Of a stretch of 64,000 bases of DNA, positions 53,875 to 62,154 are shown in pieces. A program made the translations under genes and the position numbers. The number at the start of each line of letters is the position of its first letter. Position 1 is the first letter of the stretch. Origin of the DNA: Peribacillus sp. FSL P2-0133 (GTDB lineage: Bacteria > Bacillota > Bacilli > Bacillales > DSM-1321); NCBI RefSeq assembly GCF_037975445.1, contig NZ_CP150254.1, forward strand, positions 2,354,001 to 2,418,000, read 5' to 3'. Below the pieces are notes generated by a model, which saw only the letters and a program-made list of their open reading frames with translations, was not told the DNA's origin and made no database searches.

Positions 53875-55372
53875 GAAAATACAGCTTCCATTACAGACTT
53901 TAAACTTAGTAGTAGGATTTATGGTGTGGGTATTAATTTCTTCCCTGATGCCTTTTATTAAAGAAGATATTGCTATACCTGAAGGTCAGCTTGCACTGGT
54001 GACAGCCGTTCCGGTTATTTTGGGATCAGTACTTCGTATCCCCCTTGGCTTTTACGCCAATCAGTTCGGGGCAAGGAAAATTTTCCTGATTAGCTTTATT
54101 TTACTATTGTTCCCTGTTTATTATATCAGTATCGCCGATTCCCTTGCCGACTTATTGATTGGAGGACTTTTCCTTGGTATTGGAGGAGCCGTATTCTCTG
54201 TTGGAGTAACCTCTTTACCTAAGTATTATCCAAAGGAGCGTCATGGCTTTGTAAACGGCATTTACGGTGCAGGGAACCTTGGAACGGCAGTATCGGCTTT
54301 TGCTGCACCTGTTGTAGCTGAGAATTTTGGCTGGTCAACAACTGTACAGCTTTATCTTGTGATTTTGGCTGTCTTTATCGCAGGTAACTTTCTGTTAGGG
54401 GATAAAAAAGAGCTGAAAGTAAAAACACCGCTTTTAGAACAAGTGAAGAGTGTCTACAAAAATGAAAAACTATGGCTGCTAAGTTTATTCTACTTTATTA
54501 CATTCGGTTCTTTTGTTGCATTTACTATCTATCTGCCAAATTTTCTTGTAGCGAACTTTGGATTGGATAAAGTTGACGCCGGTTTGAGGACAGCAGGCTT
54601 TATTGTTCTTGCTACCCTAATGAGACCAATTGGCGGATGGCTTGCAGATCGCTTTCATTCCCTCATTCTGCTCATGTTTGTTTTCGGAGTGTATACGGTT
54701 TCAGCGATGATTCTATCCTTTGCTCCATCGATTGGATGGTACACTTTTGGTTGTTTGAGTATTGCCCTCTGTGCGGGAATGGGAAATGGTGTCATTTTTA
54801 AACTGGTGCCCATGTATTTCCAAAAGCAGGCTGGTATTGTGAATGGTATTGTTTCCGCAATGGGCGGTTTGGGAGGTTTTTTTCCGCCATTAATTTTATC
54901 CTTGTTATTCAATATCACAGGACATTATGCAATCGGGTTCATGGCATTGTCAGAAGTTGCCCTTGCAAGTTTGATTTTAGTTGTCTGGATGTATTTCCAA
55001 GGCAAAATGGGGCTTGCCAAAGAAGTGATTGATCATACAATAGAAGGGATTCTTATTACCGATACCACCGGCAAGATCATTTCAGTAAACCCTTCGTTTT
55101 GCAGTATTACGGGTTATCAGGAAAATGAAGTAATAGGGAAGAACCCTAGTATACTTAAGTCAGGCAGACAGCCTCAAACTTTTTATGAGGATTTGTGGAA
55201 ATCCATTGAGATAAACGGGTTCTGGCAAGGTGAAATCTGGAATAGCCGAAAGGATGGACAGCAATATCTACAATGGCTGACCATTAGTTCGATAAAGAAT
55301 GATGCGGGGGATGTCGTTCAATATGCAGGAATGTTTAGTGACATTTCAAGTCATAGAGTGAAAAAGGCATAA
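53867..55372 (+). CDS. narK: NarK-type nitrate/nitrite transporter fused to a C-terminal PAS domain
   Basis: A 501-residue fusion. Residues 1-385 are a 12-helix NarK/NNP carrier: LRIPLGFYANQFGARKIFLI, GNLGTAVSAFAAP and the second nitrate signature GMGNGVIFKLVPMYF with AMGGLGGFFPPLIL. After the last helix, about residues 390-500 form a PAS domain (EGILITDTTGKIISVNPSFC, WQGEIWNSRKDGQQYLQWL, ending DISSHRVKKA). Ordinary NarK proteins end after helix 12, so the PAS domain is an addition that could sense or be sensed with transport. GTG 53858 is an alternative start. It is the last gene before the regulators. Confidence 0.88.
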   Translation: MIRKIQLPLQTLNLVVGFMVWVLISSLMPFIKEDIAIPEGQLALVTAVPVILGSVLRIPLGFYANQFGARKIFLISFILLLFPVYYISIADSLADLLIGGLFLGIGGAVFSVGVTSLPKYYPKERHGFVNGIYGAGNLGTAVSAFAAPVVAENFGWSTTVQLYLVILAVFIAGNFLLGDKKELKVKTPLLEQVKSVYKNEKLWLLSLFYFITFGSFVAFTIYLPNFLVANFGLDKVDAGLRTAGFIVLATLMRPIGGWLADRFHSLILLMFVFGVYTVSAMILSFAPSIGWYTFGCLSIALCAGMGNGVIFKLVPMYFQKQAGIVNGIVSAMGGLGGFFPPLILSLLFNITGHYAIGFMALSEVALASLILVVWMYFQGKMGLAKEVIDHTIEGILITDTTGKIISVNPSFCSITGYQENEVIGKNPSILKSGRQPQTFYEDLWKSIEINGFWQGEIWNSRKDGQQYLQWLTISSIKNDAGDVVQYAGMFSDISSHRVKKA

Positions 55373-55571
55373 AATGAACTGCGTGCATGAAATCATTGGA
55401 TTTGAAGGCTGAATTGGAGTTTTCGAGAACGAGAAATTTTAATTGCTAAGTTTCCGGTGGGAGAGAAGGTATACGTCAGTGTTTTAACCGCTAGACCGAA
55501 AGTGTAATTGGGAGAGCATGTCATATTTTGAATGGCCAATAATCAGCGACAATCGAAGAAGGAGGGTGGGA

Positions 55572-56222
55572 ATGAATACTCAGCCACTCAAAAACAACCT
55601 CAGTTCTTATATTATACAAACACATGAAGAAGAGATTAAAAGAATTGCCATGGAGCTTCATGAAGGTGTGGGGCAGTCCCTTTCCAGTCTCTTTTCTGGA
55701 ATGCAGCTCATGGAATCGGCAATCGAACAGCCTGCCATGAAAAGCTATGCAGGTGATATGAATCAGTTATTGGAAAAGGCAATTCAAGAAATCAGGCTTT
55801 TGGCTGTAGAATTGCATCCACCTACCCTTACAACTCTTGGGCTTATTTCAGCTATAAAAAGCTACATAAAATTATACACTTCAACCTACGGCCTTGAGGT
55901 TGAGCTGGAGAACCATGGTATTGAATCGGAAATCTCTGATAGAGAAAGCATTACACTTTTCAGGGTCTGCCAAGAAGCATTGGTGAATATAGCAAGGTAT
56001 GCTGACACAACGAAGGCATGTATGATATTTAAATGGGAAAAAAGCAGGTTATTGATTTTGATTAAAGATTCAGGGAAAGGGTTTGAGGTTGAAGCCGCTA
56101 TGAATAAATTGAGCGGGCTTGCTGCCATGTGTGAAAGAATGCATTTGATCGGCGGAAATTGTACCATTGTTTCGAAAATAGATGACGGGACATCTATAGA
56201 GATTTCTCTGCCATTATATTAA
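55572..56222 (+). CDS. Sensorless histidine kinase core (HisKA_3 type, NreB-like)
   Basis: A 216-residue kinase with only the dimerisation and ATP-binding parts. The phospho-His is in IKRIAMELHEGVGQSL (His30), then the HPPTLTTLGL block, the N-box FRVCQEALVNIARYA, and the G-box DSGKGFEV with GLAAMCERMHLIGG. No sensor domain precedes it. ATG 55572 has GGAGGG close upstream. It follows the NarK-PAS gene by 200 bases, and the PAS domain of that transporter may act as its missing input domain. It should phosphorylate the response regulator at 56321. Confidence 0.87.
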   Translation: MNTQPLKNNLSSYIIQTHEEEIKRIAMELHEGVGQSLSSLFSGMQLMESAIEQPAMKSYAGDMNQLLEKAIQEIRLLAVELHPPTLTTLGLISAIKSYIKLYTSTYGLEVELENHGIESEISDRESITLFRVCQEALVNIARYADTTKACMIFKWEKSRLLILIKDSGKGFEVEAAMNKLSGLAAMCERMHLIGGNCTIVSKIDDGTSIEISLPLY

Positions 56223-56320
56223 AATGCTAAACAAGGGGTTTGCGAATTTTGCAATCCCCATTGTTGTTTCATATTCATTAATAACGATAGAAATACGAAC
56301 AAAGCTAAGGGGGAGCCGCT

Positions 56321-56974
56321 TTGATAAAAATTTTGCTTTGCGATGATCACGCCGTTGTAAGAATGGGCTTAAAGATGCTATTAAACAATCATGCGGATAT
56401 GGAAGTGATAGGGGAAGCTTCAGAGGGGAACGAGGGAATACAGCGAGCACTAGAGCTTCAGCCTAATGTGGTAGTCATGGATTTAAGCATGCCTCATGGG
56501 AAAGATGGCTTATCGGCGACTTCCGAACTAAAAAAACTAATGCCTGAGGTAGCCATATTAATACTTACCATGCATGATGATGATGAATATTTGTTCAGAA
56601 CTATTCAAGCGGGGGCTTCAGGCTGTATTTTAAAAAGTGCACCACATGAAGAATTATTGGTAGCCATCCGATCTTTAGCGAACGGAAATGCGTACCTTCA
56701 TCCATCTGCAACAAAAAGGGTAATGGAAGAATACTTAGGCAGTGTGAAGCAGGGGGCAGCTGATTCTTTCAATCTGTTGTCTGACCGGGAAAAAGAGGTA
56801 CTGACCTTGATAGCGAAAGGGTTTTCCAACAAAGAGATTGCCGGACAGCTTGTCATAAGCGTGAAAACTGTTGAAAGCCATAAAGGAAACCTAATGGAAA
56901 AGCTCAAAATGAAAACAAGGCATGAACTTGTTGCATTCGCTTTAAAAAAGGGGTTATTAGGGTATGGAATTTAG
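56321..56974 (+). CDS. NarL/FixJ-family response regulator, NreC-like
   Basis: A 217-residue regulator. Receiver: acidic pair LLCDDHAVV, acceptor Asp54 in VVVMDLSMP, Lys105 in CILKSAP. The LuxR-type helix-turn-helix is LSDREKEVLTLIAKGFSNKE to SVKTVESHKGNLMEKLKMKT. TTG start with GGGGGAG upstream. It overlaps the GAF gene by 11 bases. Likely binds the TAGGG/CCC palindromes before the cytochrome b gene and activates the nitrate reductase operon. Confidence 0.92.
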   Translation: MIKILLCDDHAVVRMGLKMLLNNHADMEVIGEASEGNEGIQRALELQPNVVVMDLSMPHGKDGLSATSELKKLMPEVAILILTMHDDDEYLFRTIQAGASGCILKSAPHEELLVAIRSLANGNAYLHPSATKRVMEEYLGSVKQGAADSFNLLSDREKEVLTLIAKGFSNKEIAGQLVISVKTVESHKGNLMEKLKMKTRHELVAFALKKGLLGYGI

Positions 56975-57425
56975 CGGGGGCAGTAAATCGAAAGAGGAAC
57001 AACCGTTTAAAGAAGCGTGTGAACATGCATTAGAAGAAATGAACTGTGACTTTGTAGGCCTTGCCTTACAAAACAGTAAAGGTCCTGACATAAGCTGGCA
57101 TTATGCCGCCGGAAACAGAAATGATAAATACAAAAGGATAACTGTTCGATATGGAAAAGGAATAGCAGGTAAGGTCATATCAACGGGGAGGCCGATGAAA
57201 ATCGAGGGTTTTCCAAATAATATTCACGGCAAAGCCTTAGAGTATCCCATCATGCTTGCGGAAAATCTCAATTGCGCTTTCGCAGTTCCCATTCATTTTA
57301 AAGGTGTTCCTAAGGGGGTATTATTAGTAGGTAAACGAACAGATCAGCCTATTTCTGAAAGTGACCAGCATACGATCCTTGATGCAGCGAAAAAATTGGA
57401 AAAGGAAATGAACAGCTCGGTTTAA
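56964..57425 (+). CDS. GAF-domain nitrate sensor, NreA-like
   Basis: A 153-residue single GAF domain. ISWHYAAGNRNDKYKRITVR, GKGIAGKVISTGRPMKI and the AVPIHFKGVPKGVLLVGKRT strand fit NreA of staphylococci, which binds nitrate and controls the NreB kinase. Encoded between the response regulator and the second kinase, the order is C-A-B rather than A-B-C. It probably releases kinase activity when nitrate is present. Confidence 0.8.
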   Translation: MEFSGGSKSKEEQPFKEACEHALEEMNCDFVGLALQNSKGPDISWHYAAGNRNDKYKRITVRYGKGIAGKVISTGRPMKIEGFPNNIHGKALEYPIMLAENLNCAFAVPIHFKGVPKGVLLVGKRTDQPISESDQHTILDAAKKLEKEMNSSV

Positions 57426-57448
57426 CATGGCAACAAGGAGGATTATGT

Positions 57449-59176
57449 ATGGACTTGAATAAACATTTGGAAATGAAAAAAGGGATTTCTCCTGGATCTA
57501 GCGATGCGACAATCCTTGTCAATGAATCAGGAGTCATCTCTTTTGCAGATCAACAAGTATATGAAAACTTTGGTTATGACCATCATGAATTGAATGGGGA
57601 AAAGCTCCTGAATCTTATACCAGGGGTAAACCTTCAGTCAAGTGGGGAAGGGGAAATTATCCACCATTTTGGAATTCACCGGGATGGTCATGCTTTTTCG
57701 CTTTTTTTCAGGGTGAACTCCTTTCAGCTTGCGAAAGAGCTCTATTATTTAATCGTGGTCCATAAAGTGAAAGACCAATCACGGATTAACCAGCAGCAAA
57801 CCTATCCGATAAATGAGCTGGTTGATTTAATTTACGCACTTGATGAATCAACGATTGTTGCATTTACCGATGAAAAAGGCAAGATAATATACTTGAATAA
57901 GAAATTTTGTGAGGTATCCAAATATTCAGCAGCAGAACTCATTGGGAAGGACCACCGAATTATCAATTCAGGTTTTCATTCAAAGGGATTTATGCAAGAT
58001 CTTTGGCGAACAATTTCATCAGGAAGTGTATGGCGGGGGGAAATTAAGAACAAAGCGAAGGATGGAACCTATTATTGGGTGGATACCACAATTGTCCCTT
58101 TCTTAAATGAAGACGGGAACCCTTATAAATACTTGGCAATCCGGAAGGAAATAACCGAATATAAACGAGTTTTAGAGGAATTAGGAAAATCCGTTAATAA
58201 AATGGCCGATTTTCAATTTGCTTTGGATTCTTCCTCAATTGTGGCAATAACCGATCAAAGAGGGACGATCAAATATGTCAATGATCAATTTTGCCGGATC
58301 TCAAAGTTTTCAAAAGAAGAGCTGATCGGACAGGATCATCGAATTATTAACTCGGGCTTTCATTCGAGAGAGTTTTTCAACAATCTTTGGAAAACAATAT
58401 CAGCAGGGGAAGTATGGAAAGGCGAGATTAAAAATAAGTCCAAAGATAGTACTTATTATTGGGTGGATACGACAATCGTTCCATTTCTTAATGAGTTCAA
58501 TAAACCTTACCAATATTTGGCGATTCGTCATGAAGTGACCCAGCGTAAGCTTGCGGAAGAAGAGATTCAGAAAATGACCGGGAAAATCATTGATGTGCAG
58601 GAAGAAGAAAGAAAACGCATTTCCCGAGAGCTTCATGATGATATCGGTCAAAACTTATACAGCCACCTCATAACGATTAACAGACTGCAGACAGAAATGG
58701 ATCATCCCCTGTTAGATCAGATGCAGGATGAAACGACCGAGATAATCGAAGCACTCCGGCATCTATCCTGGGAATTAAGGCCATCCGTACTTGATGATCT
58801 TGGTCTGTTCCCTGCGATTCGCTCTTTATTGGTGCAATTTTCAGAGCATCATCATATCAAGGTCCATTTTGACTGCTATTTGAATTACCGTCTGAATACA
58901 AACAAAGAAATTACCATTTACCGTATTATTCAAGAAGCATTAACAAATATTCGGAAATATGCTCAAACCGAAGATGCTACAGTGACGATCCGGGAAATAG
59001 AGGAAGAAGTTCATGTGGAAATAGAAGATAAAGGAAAGGGCTTTAATATAGAAAAAGTTACCCGTGGAGTAGGCTTATTCAGTATGGAGGAAAGAGCCAG
59101 AGCTTCCGGCGGAAACCTTATCCTTCATTCTGGTGAAGGGAAAGGGACAAAAGTAATATTGAGAATGCCTTTGTAG
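57449..59176 (+). CDS. Multi-PAS sensor histidine kinase, NreB-like
   Basis: A 575-residue soluble kinase. A first, weaker PAS-like region (1-105) is followed by two PAS domains (about 125-240 and 255-365) that are near copies (both with DHRIINSGFHS and YYWVDTTIVPFLNE). The kinase core has His396 in RKRISRELHDDIGQNL, the N-box IYRIIQEALTNIRKYA and G-box DKGKGFNI. Unlike NreB, no four-Cys iron-sulfur motif is present, so direct oxygen sensing through a [4Fe-4S] cluster is unlikely; heme or flavin in a PAS domain is possible. AAGGAGG precedes the ATG. Confidence 0.9.
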   Translation: MDLNKHLEMKKGISPGSSDATILVNESGVISFADQQVYENFGYDHHELNGEKLLNLIPGVNLQSSGEGEIIHHFGIHRDGHAFSLFFRVNSFQLAKELYYLIVVHKVKDQSRINQQQTYPINELVDLIYALDESTIVAFTDEKGKIIYLNKKFCEVSKYSAAELIGKDHRIINSGFHSKGFMQDLWRTISSGSVWRGEIKNKAKDGTYYWVDTTIVPFLNEDGNPYKYLAIRKEITEYKRVLEELGKSVNKMADFQFALDSSSIVAITDQRGTIKYVNDQFCRISKFSKEELIGQDHRIINSGFHSREFFNNLWKTISAGEVWKGEIKNKSKDSTYYWVDTTIVPFLNEFNKPYQYLAIRHEVTQRKLAEEEIQKMTGKIIDVQEEERKRISRELHDDIGQNLYSHLITINRLQTEMDHPLLDQMQDETTEIIEALRHLSWELRPSVLDDLGLFPAIRSLLVQFSEHHHIKVHFDCYLNYRLNTNKEITIYRIIQEALTNIRKYAQTEDATVTIREIEEEVHVEIEDKGKGFNIEKVTRGVGLFSMEERARASGGNLILHSGEGKGTKVILRMPL

Positions 59177-59431
59177 TGAATGGGTTTTCGTAATGTTCAA
59201 GATACCTAATCTTCTAGCTTCAGCATTTCCCATTAATGCTCTTACTATGAACTTGCAGGATGTTAAAATGATTCGATCACAATGAAAATAAAGCTGGAAA
59301 AGCAAACGAGAATACAGTCAGAGAGTTAACGAAAAAACAATGAATACGGTTATATTGATTACATCCTTTCCTCCATGTTTTATAATAGAATGATAGTTAA
59401 GGAAAACATGTATCATGAAAGGAGACAATGT

Positions 59432-60187
59432 ATGCAGGCACATAACAAGACCGTCGTGAAATCCATGCAAATCCTAACCCTTTTCATAAATCATCCGAAA
59501 CTGACTTTTAATGAAATGATGGAACTTTCCAATTTGCCGAAAACGTCGTTACACCGTATGGCTGGATCATTGGAGGAAATGGGGTTTTTAACAAAGGACG
59601 ATGATGGCCATTATTCACTTGGACTGATATTCCTGCAGTTTGGCCAACTGGTAGGGGAGCGTTTGGATATCAGGTCAATCGCCTATCCCATCATGAAAGA
59701 CCTTCGGGATGATGTTGAAGAAGCAGTGAATTTAATTGTGAGGGATAAGGATGAAGCGATGTATATTGAAAAGGTGGACACCCTGCATCCTGTTCGCCTT
59801 TATACATCCATTGGTAGACGTTCGCCATTGTACGCTGGCGATTCTCGAATCATCCTAGCGTATTTGCCGGAAGAAGAGCGGGAAAATTATTTGGAAAGCG
59901 TTCAATTAAAACCAATCGCCATTGGAACGATAACGGATAAAACTAAACTCCGTCATGCTTTGAATGAAGCGAGATTGGATGGTTACACGATAACTTCATC
60001 AGAACTTGAGGATTATACAAAAGCGGTAAGTGCACCGATACTCAATGGTAAAGGTCAAATAGTGGCTGGTATTAGTGTGGCTGGGATTGAAGCAAGATTT
60101 CAGGAAGAGCGCTTGCCTGATTTGATTGACAAAGTAACGAAAGCCGCCAAGGCCATTTCCGTGAAACTGGGTTCTCAAACACATTAA
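59432..60187 (+). CDS. IclR-family transcriptional regulator
   Basis: A 251-residue IclR protein: winged helix SMQILTLFINHPKLTFNEMM to LPKTSLHRMAGSLEEMGFL, then the effector domain with AYPIMKDLRDDVEEAVNLIV, GRRSPLYAGDSRIILAYL and the C-terminal VSAPILNGKGQIVAGISVAG. The frame opens at 59375, but ATG 59432 follows AAAGGAG. It may control the divergent/convergent catabolic genes nearby (dehydrogenase at 60413, MFS at 62155); no clear operator is seen at its own start. Confidence 0.9.
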   Translation: MQAHNKTVVKSMQILTLFINHPKLTFNEMMELSNLPKTSLHRMAGSLEEMGFLTKDDDGHYSLGLIFLQFGQLVGERLDIRSIAYPIMKDLRDDVEEAVNLIVRDKDEAMYIEKVDTLHPVRLYTSIGRRSPLYAGDSRIILAYLPEEERENYLESVQLKPIAIGTITDKTKLRHALNEARLDGYTITSSELEDYTKAVSAPILNGKGQIVAGISVAGIEARFQEERLPDLIDKVTKAAKAISVKLGSQTH

Positions 60188-60282
60188 TAATGAAAATGGA
60201 AAAATCATGTCATTTTCGGAATATATTTTCCTGAAATAAGATAATGTACATAAGATAGTGGATTCTATATGTAGGAAGCTGA

Positions 60283-60305
60283 GCCACCGCTTATGGTGGT
60301 TTTTT
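60283..60305 (+). terminator. Terminator after the IclR gene
   Basis: CCACC/GGTGG stem and six T. Confidence 0.6.
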
Positions 60306-60341
60306 GTCATGTTGGCATGCAAAACTATCTGGCCAGGACGA

Positions 60342-60371
60342 AAAAGGTGAACCATTCGGGGTTCACCTTTT
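60342..60371. terminator. Bidirectional terminator
   Basis: AAAAGGTGAACC and GGTTCACCTTTT, perfect 12-bp arms, between the converging IclR and dehydrogenase genes. Confidence 0.8.
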
Positions 60372-60412
60372 CTAATATAATAAGACTTATACGCAAGATT
60401 GTTGGTTAGCCA

Positions 60413-61435
60413 TTAAATATGCACAAAGTCAGATTGATTTATATTTCTCGGCACCCCGATGTCAGCCATTGTAAGTAAACCTGGTTTACGGAGGGCATCA
60501 ATTTGCTTAGCGGTATTGATAATCATCGCAGCGGTTGCGGTATCTCCAAAAATTCCGTTGGGAACAATCAACCTTTGGGTTTCGTTCCCATCAATAACGA
60601 TTTCATCTTCTTGTTTAATACCTGCAGACATCGTTAAATCCAAGGAAATTATCTTTCCGTCCACTGTCTTGCCCGTGGAGATTTGATGAAGCCCATTAAC
60701 ATCCCCTGGTTTTATAGTAGTTAGCGGAACGGTCATATTTTCGATTGCAATCGTTGGTTCAATGGTATTGATAACACTTGAAAGTTCCCAATTCAGCCCA
60801 TAAGCGATTAACCTAACAGACTCCTCAAGACCCACATGCCCAATTTTATTCCGTTCAGCTAAAAATTCAAACTCTTCTCTAGTCATCCCGATTCCGACCT
60901 TTTTTTGTAAGGGGAGGCGCCTTTTCGAAACATCAACTTTACGATTGACCTTGATTTGGTTAACCGTGGTCAATACTGTTGTAAAAGAAATGGCCATAGT
61001 GTCCATGATGTAACCTGGATTGATTCCGGTCCCAATGACACTAAGCCCTTTTGCTTTGGCATAATCATCTATTTCCTTTGAAAGTTGAGGGTAGCGATGC
61101 CAAGGGAAAGAAAGCTGTTCACAAGTGGAAACCACTGAAAAGCCGTGATCTAGAAGCTCTTTGATCTGGGGCCAAACTTGTTGTGCGTTGGAACCGGTTG
61201 CATGTAATGCGATAGGGTGGTCTGCTTCAGTATTTACATCCTGTATATGGGAGACTACAAACTTGTTCGTTTCCTTTTCATTGATTAGTAAGCCAATATC
61301 CTTTCCTGCCTTTTCGGGATCAATATCGACAACACCGATAATCGTTTGAGGATTCGTTTGATAAGCACTGCGTAGAATTTCAATTCCGATGGGACCCAGC
61401 CCGAATACTGCGAATTCAGAAAATTGCATAGTCAT
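60413..61435 (-). CDS. DapB-like NAD(P)-dependent dehydrogenase (2,4-diaminopentanoate dehydrogenase-like)
   Basis: A 340-residue protein starting with a Rossmann motif AVFGLGPIGIEILRSAYQ and an acidic strand end VVDIDPEKAGKDIG, followed by ALHATGSNAQQVWPQI and the VIGTGINPGYIMDTM block typical of the Ord/2,4-diaminopentanoate dehydrogenase and dihydrodipicolinate reductase-like family. It probably works on an amino acid or imine. The substrate is not known; the ornithine-fermentation partners are absent. Read toward the IclR gene, with AAAGGA upstream of ATG 61435. Confidence 0.8.
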   Translation of the reverse strand: MTMQFSEFAVFGLGPIGIEILRSAYQTNPQTIIGVVDIDPEKAGKDIGLLINEKETNKFVVSHIQDVNTEADHPIALHATGSNAQQVWPQIKELLDHGFSVVSTCEQLSFPWHRYPQLSKEIDDYAKAKGLSVIGTGINPGYIMDTMAISFTTVLTTVNQIKVNRKVDVSKRRLPLQKKVGIGMTREEFEFLAERNKIGHVGLEESVRLIAYGLNWELSSVINTIEPTIAIENMTVPLTTIKPGDVNGLHQISTGKTVDGKIISLDLTMSAGIKQEDEIVIDGNETQRLIVPNGIFGDTATAAMIINTAKQIDALRKPGLLTMADIGVPRNINQSDFVHI

Positions 61436-61567
61436 TCATCTCTCATCCTTTCAAATAACTTATAACAAAATGCTAACATTGAGTGATAAATAATAAAAAT
61501 AGTTAATTTTTATATATTTATAAAGAATCGTTATAAAAGGAAATACGGCAATGTATGAGGTGATATA

Positions 61568-61747
61568 TTGGAGAATCATACTTCAACTTTGGGGTCACCC
61601 ATCGCAGGTGTTGTGGAGTTGCGGTTGACGAAACATATGCTTTATTCACCTCAAGCGGCAGCATATATTGGGGTGTTGGACAGGAATCCAAGGTTATCTC
61701 CTTTGGAGAAACCGCCATACTGTTCCCGGTTAAAACCTTTTACTTGA
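61568..61747 (+). CDS. Possible small ORF, 59 aa
   Basis: TTG start with GAGGTG five bases upstream; reads ENHTSTLGSPIAGVVELRLT and continues LYSPQAAAYIGVLDRNPRLS. No family recognised, and an opposite-strand frame is open over the same bases. Could be a gene, a fragment, or chance. Confidence 0.25.
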   Translation: MENHTSTLGSPIAGVVELRLTKHMLYSPQAAAYIGVLDRNPRLSPLEKPPYCSRLKPFT

Positions 61748-61874
61748 ACGGACACTAGACTAAGTAGATCTTCAGTCCGCAGCATCCCCGGATTTTGGAC
61801 ATGATGGACATTTTCTCGCTTCGGTTAATGAAGTGTCAAAAAAGTTATTGAGTTGCATTACCTAAGGCTCGATT

Positions 61875-61914
61875 AAGGTGTTGTTTCGGCTTGTTTTCAT
61901 CGAAACAACACCTT
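61875..61914 (+). terminator. Hairpin upstream of the MFS promoter region
   Basis: AAGGTGTTGTTTCG, 12-base loop, CGAAACAACACCTT: perfect 14-bp stem. Confidence 0.5.
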
Positions 61915-61918
61915 ATTT

Positions 61919-61936
61919 AGTTTTGTATATAAAACT
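61919..61936. promoter_or_regulatory. Palindromic site upstream of the MFS gene
   Basis: AGTTTTGTATATAAAACT. It shares the GTTTTGTATA core with the palindrome at 63676 before the SDR gene. Confidence 0.4.
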
Positions 61937-62154
61937 ACTTTTTCTGTTGAAAAAATATTAATCTGAATATTATTGACTATTATGAAAATTCAATATAACA
62001 TTAAATATCGGTAACATTGTTTTTTATATGAAACAGAAGTTACTGCTATTTTTTGAAAGGGGGAGTTGGTGAAGTTTGATGGAATGATAGTCATTTTCTT
62101 TATTGAAAATCATGAAAGCGCATTCAAATGAGCCTATTATAAGGGGGAAATAAC

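Noticed and set aside
53867..55372. PAS domain of NarK as a frameshift artefact
   Set aside because: The frame runs without break from the last membrane helix through a full PAS pattern.
61518..61718. 66-residue minus-strand frame
   Set aside because: No ribosome binding site and no family likeness; it overlaps a slightly better plus-strand small ORF that is itself doubtful.
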